64,000 bases of DNA from Gongronella butleri (lineage: Eukaryota > Mucoromycota > Mucoromycetes > Mucorales > Cunninghamellaceae), in the NCBI GenBank assembly GCA_025201375.1, contig JAIWZP010000044.1, forward strand, positions 181,301 to 245,300, read 5' to 3'. The notes below the pieces were generated by a model. It was not told the origin of the DNA and searched no databases. It worked only from the letters and a program-made list of their open reading frames with translations. How positions within the stretch are numbered: position 1 is the stretch's first letter; the number at the start of each line of letters is the position of its first letter. Below are positions 56,324 through 64,000 of this stretch, piece after piece. The position numbers were made by a program, and so were the translations under genes.

Positions 56324-57952
56324 CCGTGGCTCTCAAAAGTGATCCAAATTTTGGAAATCTCACACAAATGTTATATGTTCTCATTCAATAATGATCGGAT
56401 AAAAACAGTATTTACACTATTAGATAGCCCTATTTGAATTCTATAATGTGTTAAAATTTCAATTTGATATGTTCGATATTGATCGAGCTACAGCGCGTAA
56501 TAAAATTGGAGTCAATTGGATCACTTTTGCCGCCCACGTGCCTGAAATTGCTCCTGCCTGATCGGGGTTTTGGAGCAGGTTGTTTTTTCTTTTTTTTTTT
56601 TTCTTTCTAGGCACACTTTCCTTGTCTTCTTTGTTGGAGTCACTTTCTACTCTTCATTACCGTCGAATCACTAGCTCATTACCGGCATTCCAGCAATGGG
56701 CAAAGTAACTACTGATCAGAGAAACAGCATTCTCAAGCACGTTCAGGACGGGCTCTCTATCCGCCAAATTATGCGGAAGACTGGTGCTAGCTATGGTGCA
56801 GTCCAAAGACTACGCGTTTCCAAACCGTTGGTTGCAAAAGTGGGGACAATGGGACGTCCAACTCTTCTCAACGATCGCATGAAGAAGTATTGCGTGCGTG
56901 CCATCACCAAGTTTGGTCTGGAAAATGCGGTGGAAGTCAAGAACAAGCTACAGGAGGACCACGGTATTGTTGTCAGTACTCATACTGTTCGTAGAGCACT
57001 GCAGGAAGCAGGGCTAGTTGCCTTTGTGAAGCCAAAAAAACCTCTCATCAGTGAAGTCAACCGAATTCGACGCTTAAACTGGGCTCGCATGCATCAGCAC
57101 TGGACCATCGAAGACTGGAAACGTGTTATTTGGTCAGACGAAGTGAAAATCAACCGGTATGGCTCGGATGGAAAGAACTATGCCTGGAAGCGGCCCCAAG
57201 AAAACATTCAACCGCGTCATGTTCAACAAACCGTGAAGCATGGTGGTGGTAATGTAATGGTTTGGAGCTGCATCACCTGGGAGGGTGTTGGGTATATCAC
57301 AAAGATAGACACTACGATGGATAAGCACCTCTACTTGGACATCCTAAAGGAAGATTTGTGGGCGTCTATTCGTGAAAAGGAGTTCGATCCTGCGCGCGTC
57401 ATATTTCAACAGGATAATGACCCCAAGCATAAGTCACATTTAGTGCAAGACTGGTTGGCGGAACAGCCGTTTACAGTCATGGAGTGGCCCGCGCAGTCTC
57501 CTGATCTTAACCCAATTGAAAACATGTGGGCCTTGCTCAAGCAAAAGCTTTTTCGATACGAGACTGTACCCAAAGGCATGAATGAACTTTGGGAGCGTGT
57601 AGTGCACGTCTGGTACAACGACATTCCTAAAGAAATGGTTCGTAAGTACATTGAGTCCATGCCTGACAGGTGCAAAGCAGTTATTAAGGCGAACGGTCGT
57701 TGGACGAAATATTAAATAAAAAAATAAAAAAAAAGTAGCGACGCGTCAAAAGTGATCCAAATAACTCCGATTTTATTACGCGCTGTAGCTCAATCAATAT
57801 TGAACATATCAAATTGAAATTTTAACACATTATAGAATTCAAATAGGGCTATCTAATAGTATAAATAGCGTTTTTATCCGATCATTATTGAATGAGAACA
57901 AACAAAATTTGTGTGAGATTCCCAAAATTTGGATCACTTTTGAGAGCCACGG
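56324..57952 (+). mobile_element. Tc1-type transposon, copy 2
   Basis: The 1629-bp element is flanked by TA (56322-56323 and 57953-57954). It differs from copy 1 by one T in a T run upstream of the gene, as far as can be seen. Orientation is the same as copy 1. Confidence 0.95.
56696..57715 (+). CDS. Tc1/mariner transposase, copy 2
   Basis: Same 339-residue DD34E protein as copy 1, with IWSDEVKIN, FQQDNDPKH and LNPIENMW all present. It is intact and presumably active. Confidence 0.95.
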   Translation: MGKVTTDQRNSILKHVQDGLSIRQIMRKTGASYGAVQRLRVSKPLVAKVGTMGRPTLLNDRMKKYCVRAITKFGLENAVEVKNKLQEDHGIVVSTHTVRRALQEAGLVAFVKPKKPLISEVNRIRRLNWARMHQHWTIEDWKRVIWSDEVKINRYGSDGKNYAWKRPQENIQPRHVQQTVKHGGGNVMVWSCITWEGVGYITKIDTTMDKHLYLDILKEDLWASIREKEFDPARVIFQQDNDPKHKSHLVQDWLAEQPFTVMEWPAQSPDLNPIENMWALLKQKLFRYETVPKGMNELWERVVHVWYNDIPKEMVRKYIESMPDRCKAVIKANGRWTKY

Positions 57953-58229
57953 TACTTTTGACGCAATTTTCGTGGATCGCGCGCGGTGAAACTGCTTGGC
58001 ACGCACCATTCGAAAGAAACACCATGCTTGGACATCATTTTCAATACTGTATGATACCTGCTGGTGGCTGGTGCGTGGCCGTCGGTTGAGTGTTTCTTAT
58101 GCAGATACTGAAATCTGTAATTCAAAATATCGATACGATACTGTACGTATTTTCCCAAATTCAGCGGTGGGCTCCTGGCTGAAATATATCGTGGATCACG
58201 ATTAAACTGGTATCATATTGTACTACTAC

Positions 58230-59215
58230 AGTACCATTCGAGAAAGACAGGCTCGGACGTCATTTCTGGAACTTGTTTTTCGCCAATGCGTGGCCTTCTT
58301 TGTGCGCTTGTGAAATCCGTTTAAAAATTACAAAAATATTCAATGTCGACATTCTCAGCAACGGATTATGATACTTTATCATAGACAACACGCGATGCAT
58401 TTAACGTGTCAAAGGCACCTCTTGCATCTCTATCTACTGTACGAATCGAATGACACCAGTTTCGTCGATGGCTGGCTAAAACTCGCAGAGAAAATCCACT
58501 TTTTTTGCATCAAAATCTTTGATCGCTATTTGCTCGACACCGATCTACCGTAGCTAATAAACCTTTGATTTTTATTCCAGTTTTATTACTAACAAACAGG
58601 GGTCCAAAGCATCTAATGGGATGAATTGCAGCGCGCTAGCTTGAGTTTTAACTTTTTGCATCGGTCATTTCACCAGGCTGCAGCCCAGTCATCAGCGCAC
58701 AAAAATGTGCAAATGAAAAAATAAAAATAAAAATAAAAAAAATAAAAATTCCATACAATTTACACACCTTGATTTGTAAGTGTCAAACCTTAAAATTTTG
58801 CAAAAAAAATCTTGACCAAAGTAAGCACTTTTCTTAGTCGATCGTCGTTCATGCGTCACTCTTTAGGCTTTTTTCTTACGCTGGCGCGACCTGTCATTTT
58901 ATCAGCCAATAGCAAATCGTCGGAGTTGCCTCTTTGGGATGCATTGATCACCCGGAGTTCGAAAAAATTCAAATTAGGCATTTTCTGAGATTGAAATGTG
59001 TGACCCCTGAGTGACCCCTGAATTTTTAAAAATTGTTGTAGCGCTTTGGGGGTTTAAGCATTTTTGTTGCAAATTTTGAGCTGAAATCGTTGTGGCTAAT
59101 TTTGAGCGGGGTCGACCGTGCAAATGGAGGGATGAATGCAAAATAGACCAAATTTGATGTTTTTGGAATTTGCAGGGTCAAAAAAATTGGGGGGGGGACC
59201 TGTCGTGCACACCGG
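58230..59215 (-). repeat. Dispersed repeat family C, copy 3 (inverted)
   Basis: It is the reverse complement of 51414-52260 and 24940-25880. The T/A-rich centre, the GCATTGATC block and the CCGATGCAAAA/TTTTGCATCGG block are present. No coding frame is intact. Confidence 0.7.
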
Positions 59216-60326
59216 GCTGTAGTTCATGCTTTGACATCATTTAATTTATCGTCGGGCAGCCAGGCTGTAAAAAAAATTCTGGAGGGCAAAACAGGTCAAC
59301 CAAAGCTGGAAAAACGTGCATTGTCGTTTTTACCGTAAATGCAAATTTGTACATTTTAATGCAGTGTACGTAACATACAGTATCATAGTAACTGTACAAC
59401 ACCGATGTAAGCAAGCAATGATCAAACCACATCGCGCGTCATCAGGTTCGGTCCATTATGATTAAAAAATGCACAGGCCAAGCTTTTTACAGTGTTACTT
59501 ATCATACAGTATTTGTATCATATGATACACACATACAGTACAGTAGTATAAGAGATCATCACATTGGCACCCCAGTACAGTATGATACCGCAGTACGCCC
59601 TTTTCTTTTTTTTTTGTACTGTAATTTTGCCGCCAATGTCCGCGCCATGCACGCCATCATTGCTTGGCTACGTAGACGCTGGTCAAATTGTGCGTGTGGT
59701 GGCTGTGTGAGTCGGTGCTTGATCTTTGGTGTACTGTATGATACCATTTGTTTGCTTGGACTTTTTTTTTGATTGATTCAATTTTTTGGTCTCGCTAAGG
59801 CATGCGTGTTTTGGCCAGGCACGAGTCTACGTATATACACACGATTCTTGACTGAGTGCAATTGAGTATGGTCTGGTTGTGTTTCGTTTTGTTTCTCTCT
59901 CTCTTTTTTTTTAACGCGCCATTGCGCGCTACTTCTCACTACAGTAATGGCTCCGAACGCGCCGGCAAACACGCCTACTGCGAGCGCTCGACTCTTGTTT
60001 CGATCTGGGCCGTGACAAACGGGATCGTTCGTTTTGGAGTGATTAACATATGCCAAGAGTTGTGTCTTGGTGGCAACTGCTTTGGTCCGCTGTTCGAATC
60101 ATCAACAGACTGTAGCAAACGGGCATCACAGGGCCCGAGGCCACCCCGTGAGCTAGTCTGTAACGTGCGTTTTTGGATTCCCCTTTGGTAATCTTTCCAA
60201 GCTGAGGTATTGAGACACGTGTGCTCGTATCCAGGATTTAAACACATTATTGGTCATCACATTCGGCAAAAAAGCTTGCTCAGCTTTTTTTTTTTTTTTT
60301 TTTTTTGAGAAGAGTGCCATGTCAAG

Positions 60327-60366
<40 letters not shown>

Positions 60367-60830
60367 GGATCGTGGAAATGCAACTTTGTGTTACATCTCA
60401 CAAATTGTCCGTGCCATTGATGCAAAGAGGTTCCTGACAAAGCGATCGAAACACAGCAAAATTCGTGTAACATGACTTTGCCAAGGGGCATTTACAGCGA
60501 ATCTTACACGGCAAGATTTGCTGCACATTTACAGGACAATTGTAGCCAATTGCGGGGAAATGTTACAATTGTTCAATCAATGTGAAATTTCAATGTGATT
60601 TCCCTGCAGCATGCTCGTCGATCATTTGGGTAATAAAGTGCAACCGCCTTGCTTTGACAGGACTTTTGCAAGGTAGATCAGACAAATTAAATGCTGCAGG
60701 TGCATAGGAAAATATACCCATTGAGAAAGGTAAATTAATCGGGAGCCTATGGCGGGATTTAGTTTCCCCCGCTTCCTCCGAAGTGAAAATTGCTTGCGAG
60801 AATGGTGAATGTTGACGGTTTCCCATGGCA
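59216..60830. other. Intergenic, TACTGTA-rich then homopolymer-rich; no gene supported
   Basis: 59370-59760 holds about ten TACAGTA/TACTGTA words, many next to TGATAC or GTATCA. 60282-60361 has a T tract of about 23 nt and an A tract of about 34 nt separated by about 30 bp, able to form a hairpin. No coding sequence is supported. Confidence 0.5.
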
Positions 60831-60834
60831 AAAA

Positions 60835-60840
60835 TATAAA
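60835..60840 (+). promoter_or_regulatory. TATA box of the GH62 gene
   Basis: TATAAA lies 69 nt upstream of the start codon at 60909. Confidence 0.55.
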
Positions 60841-60908
60841 AGAAATCAAGTGAGGCAATCCAGGATCTTAATTTTCCCCAGAAATCCGTGATTTATTGTA
60901 CTGCTGTT

Positions 60909-62006
60909 ATGGTTCGTCTTAGTGCTTTGGTGTGTACTTTACTGCCCCTCGCCGTGTATGGCCGCCCGACGCACAAAAAAGGTATTGTCAATGCTGAAAA
61001 ATATCAAAGGCAATGTTTTTAACAGCTTGTAATGCAATTGATGATAGTGCACCATCATCATCGTGGCCATCATAATTCGACGACGACGGCGACCACGTGT
61101 GCTCTCCCTTCGACGTACCAGTGGTCGTCGACCGGCCCGCTGGCGACTCCACAGTCTGGATGGGTGTCACTCAAGGACTTTACTAGCGTCATCTACAATG
61201 GCAAACATTTGGTATATGCATCGACTGTGGACTCGTCTGGCCAGCGCTATGGTTCCATGAACTTTGGTACCTTCTCGGATTGGAGCAATATGGCCCAGGC
61301 AAGCCAAAACGCAATGTCGTTTACTGCAGTTGCACCCTCCCTGATTTACTTTGCTCCGAAAAATGTTTGGGTTACATCGTATGAATGGTGCAATGCTCCC
61401 TTTTGTTACATGACGTCAAATGATCCTACGAATGCCAATGGATGGTCGTCGCCCCAACCGCTCTTCTCTGGCAGTCTCCCTAATGGTGATGGCCCCATTG
61501 ATCCGACGCTTATTGGCGATGGCAAGAATATGTACTTGTTCTTTGCTGGCGACAATGGCAGCATCTATCGCGCTAGTATGCCTTACAGCGACTTCCCTGG
61601 CAATTTCGGCACGGCTTACGAGGTGGTCATGAGCGACACCAGAAGCAATCTGTTTGAAGCAGTCGAGGTTTACTCTGTCCAAGGGCAGAATCAATATCTG
61701 ATGATTGTCGAAGCAATGGGACAAAACGGGCGTTTCTTCCGCTCATTCACCGCCACCAGCCTGGACGGCCAATGGACACCGCAAGCTGCCACTGAATCTG
61801 CGCCATTCGCAGGTAAAGCCAACAGTGGTGCCACCTGGACCGACGATATCAGCAGCGGCGATCTGGTTCGTGCCAACCCTGACCAGACCAAGACCATTGA
61901 CCCGTGTAACTTGCAGCTCCTTTACCAAGGACGTGACCCAGCCTCGAACGGACAGCCGTACAACGCTCTTCCCTATCGCCCCGGTGTCCTCACCCTGAAG
62001 CATTAA
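60909..62006 (+). CDS. Secreted alpha-L-arabinofuranosidase, glycoside hydrolase family 62
   Basis: Exon 1 is 60909-60981 and exon 2 is 61048-62006, 343 residues. The acceptor at 61046-61047 was chosen because the earlier AG at 61024-61025 leads to a stop. [18 protein letters not shown] is a signal peptide, followed by a His/Thr-rich linker ([16 protein letters not shown]). The catalytic domain begins CALPSTYQW and has GH62 marks [33 protein letters not shown] and [19 protein letters not shown], where the Asp of LKDF, the Asp of GPID and the Glu of FEAVE match the family's active site. It removes arabinose side chains from xylan and arabinan outside the cell. It stands alone among repeats. 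Confidence 0.93.
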
Positions 62007-62009
62007 GTA

Positions 62010-62690
62010 AATGTTGCTTACCTTGAAACATTAAGTAAATGTTCCAAGTTTTATAAACGAGAAAATTAAATAAAGAAAGAGTTGAAGGGTCCGAATAGTT
62101 TGATGTCATTCTTGTAGCGCTTGTGAATGGCGAGCAATTGCGACTCAGTAAAAAAAAAAAAAAAAAATCAATTGATGCGTTTGATCGTCTAGAAAGAACG
62201 TGTTTCAACGATTTTGCAGTGCGATTTTTCCAAAAAAAAAAAAAAAAAAAGGATAAAGGTAGCCCAAATACGCACATGAAGCGTCCATTGCCAGTCGAGC
62301 GCTTTTTGTTGCTCTTTTTGCGCAATGCGACAAAAAAATTGCTAATCGCAATGTCTGAGACGACATTGCTCGTCAAGAGTGCGACAGGTCATTTTTGACC
62401 GCTTTTGGCCGCTTTTGATCATTGAACTCTGAGGTATGATCTTTGCAAGCATTGGGATGAGGCCATTATTGGCTCTTTTTTTTTTATCATTTCTTAAGGG
62501 AATCTCGTTGAACTCAGTAGGCATGTTTCGAAATGAAGGGGGAGCATGTTGCAATTTTTTTCGCGCGGTGCACATGGCTCTAAAACGGTAAAAAGGAGAC
62601 AAAAACTCAAGTGTCTTTTTTGGTCGCTGAATCATTCGCGAAAAAAAAATGTAAAAATTAAAAAAAAAGTGGTTGGATGGGCAAGGAAAA
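62010..62690. other. Intergenic, no gene seen
   Basis: It has A runs (62150, 62232) and T runs and only short open frames. A possible poly(A) signal (AATAAA) for the GH62 gene is near 62068. Confidence 0.5.
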
Positions 62691-62694
62691 TTAC

Positions 62695-63195
62695 GATGAT
62701 GCGCGTCGTTTCTCGACGACCAAGTGCATTAGGTATTCCAAATTAAAGCCACGCAAACTTCAGCATCAGAGATGATAGATGTACCGAGGAATCGCGAGGG
62801 CGGGGAGTTTTTGTTGTGTTAATACCAAATGTATGTAGTTTTAATGTAACGTGTTAGTTCTCGACAACTAAGCGGGTCAGAGATTCCAAATTTAAACCGC
62901 GTAAGAACAATAATCACAGACGGGATATCTGCTGAGGAAATGCGAGGGCGATGCGTTTTTCCTGAGCTGATGTCAAATTCATGCAATTTTGACAAGACGC
63001 GTCATTTCTCAGGGACAAAGCACATCAGAGATTCAAATTAAAACCACACAAGAACAATCATGAGAGATGTGAGATATGCGGAGAAAATGCGAGGACAATG
63101 CGATTCTGCGGAGGTAGCGCCAAATTTATGCAGTTGTGAAAATCATCATTTTCAACGACGAAGAGCAACAGGGTGTTTCAAATTAAACCTGCGCG
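62695..63195. repeat. Diverged tandem repeat, period about 148 bp
   Basis: Units begin near 62702, 62850, 63000 and 63143. Each has TTCTC..GAC.A followed by AGAGATTC(C)AAATTAAA, a CACAGA/GAGAT stretch, and GAGGAAATGCGAGGGC-like sequence. About 3.3 units are present with moderate identity. Confidence 0.7.
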
Positions 63196-63582
63196 CCCTA
63201 CACCCCAACCTACGCGCCCCACATCCAACCCGCGCGCACCTCACTTTCTTTACCTTGTAAAATCCAGACAATGCAGAGCAAAATATAATATCATACCTTC
63301 GAACAATACCGATTCCATTGCACTTGGTTAGATTCCCATCGTGCTATCGCTTTCGGATGAAATAAACGACGAGAATTATAAGATGTTTTGCAGAAAATCG
63401 TATGGTAACGTCCCGAGGCTCGATTTTGAAGTTCCCTCCGCTCAACTTGTGGACATCTGCTCATTGAGCTTCATGACAACATTGTACCGTGTGAATTCGG
63501 TAGGGAAATTATCAGCGAGCAATATACAACAGAAGGAAATAAAAAGGAGTTTATCAAAAGGGTAAAAAAAAAAAAAAAAAAA

Positions 63583-64000
63583 AAGCTCTAAGCGGACGGC
63601 CAATCCATCTGCTGCGGTTCATTCATGCTGCATACATTCATGGGAGCACCCCACACCATTTGCGGAAAGGCATTTGGCACGGTGCACGCGTCCAAAAAAA
63701 AAAAAAAAAAAAAAAGGCGGAGCAATGATCTTCATCATTAGTTCACACCTGTTTATGTGTTAATTCTCCATTAGGAAGAAACCGGCAACTCTAAATCGTT
63801 TCAAAAAACGTTCTAAGCGGACGGCAATTCATTTGCTGCGGTTCATTCATGCTAAATACACTCATCTGAAGCACCCCACACCATTTGTGGAAAGGCATTT
63901 GGCACAGTGCATGCGTCCAAAAAAAAAACAAAAAGGCGGAGCAATGATCTTGAACACAACCTCATCTTCAGTTCACATCTGTTTATGTGTTAATTCTCCA
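63583..64000. repeat. Tandem repeat, period about 223 bp, continuing past the window
   Basis: 63587-63770 is repeated at 63812-64000. Shared blocks include CTAAGCGGACGGC, CTGCGGTTCATTCATGCT, GCACCCCACACCATTTG, GGAAAGGCATTTGGCAC and GTTTATGTGTTAATTCTCCA. An A tract sits at the same place in each unit. Confidence 0.8.

Overview
This is a eukaryotic nuclear window. Genes carry many short spliceosomal introns (about 34 to 90 nt, usually with long T runs before the acceptor), there is a tRNA-Pro(AGG) gene with a T-run terminator, and long homopolymer A/T tracts are everywhere. The gene content (STE11/MEKK-like kinases, heterotrimeric G beta, Atg37/ACBD5-like acyl-CoA-binding protein, ArfGAP, mitochondrial dehydrogenase kinase, secreted GH62 arabinofuranosidase, two-finger C2H2 proteins) best fits a fungus, probably an early-diverging, intron-rich one. 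That placement is inference, because no rRNA or species marker is present.

Layout. 1-7 kb: a dispersed repeat next to a tandem pair of membrane-anchored STE11-like kinase genes, each with a duplicated intron inside the catalytic loop. 7-13.5 kb: repeat-rich DNA with decayed coding traces and a truncated paralogue of the orphan gene at 20-23 kb. 13.8-15.9 kb: importin alpha and tRNA-Pro. 15.9-20 kb: two foldback repeats and the second arm of a large inverted duplication (11.1-13.4 kb against 17.4-20.7 kb). 20.2-23.3 kb: an intact orphan gene of about 1012 residues. 23.3-27 kb: repeats. 27.1-38.7 kb: seven tandem C2H2 zinc-finger genes or pseudogenes sharing a fused TATA/GGCGCGATC promoter. 40.4-48.0 kb: a compact housekeeping cluster (G beta, a Ser/His-rich hypothetical, ACBD5/Atg37-like, ArfGAP, PDK/BCKDK-like). 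48.4-59.2 kb: a nested transposon cluster with a long-TIR TA-flanked element, two near-identical intact Tc1 elements, and an unusual element with 221-bp direct terminal repeats that carries a chromodomain DDE transposase and a divergent 555-residue protein resembling replication initiators. 60.9-62.0 kb: GH62 enzyme. 62.7-64 kb: two tandem-repeat arrays.

Two cautions. Most of the frameshifts sit in homopolymer runs and may be assembly errors rather than true pseudogenization. Intron borders were placed by eye from GT/AG signals, reading-frame closure and comparison between paralogues.
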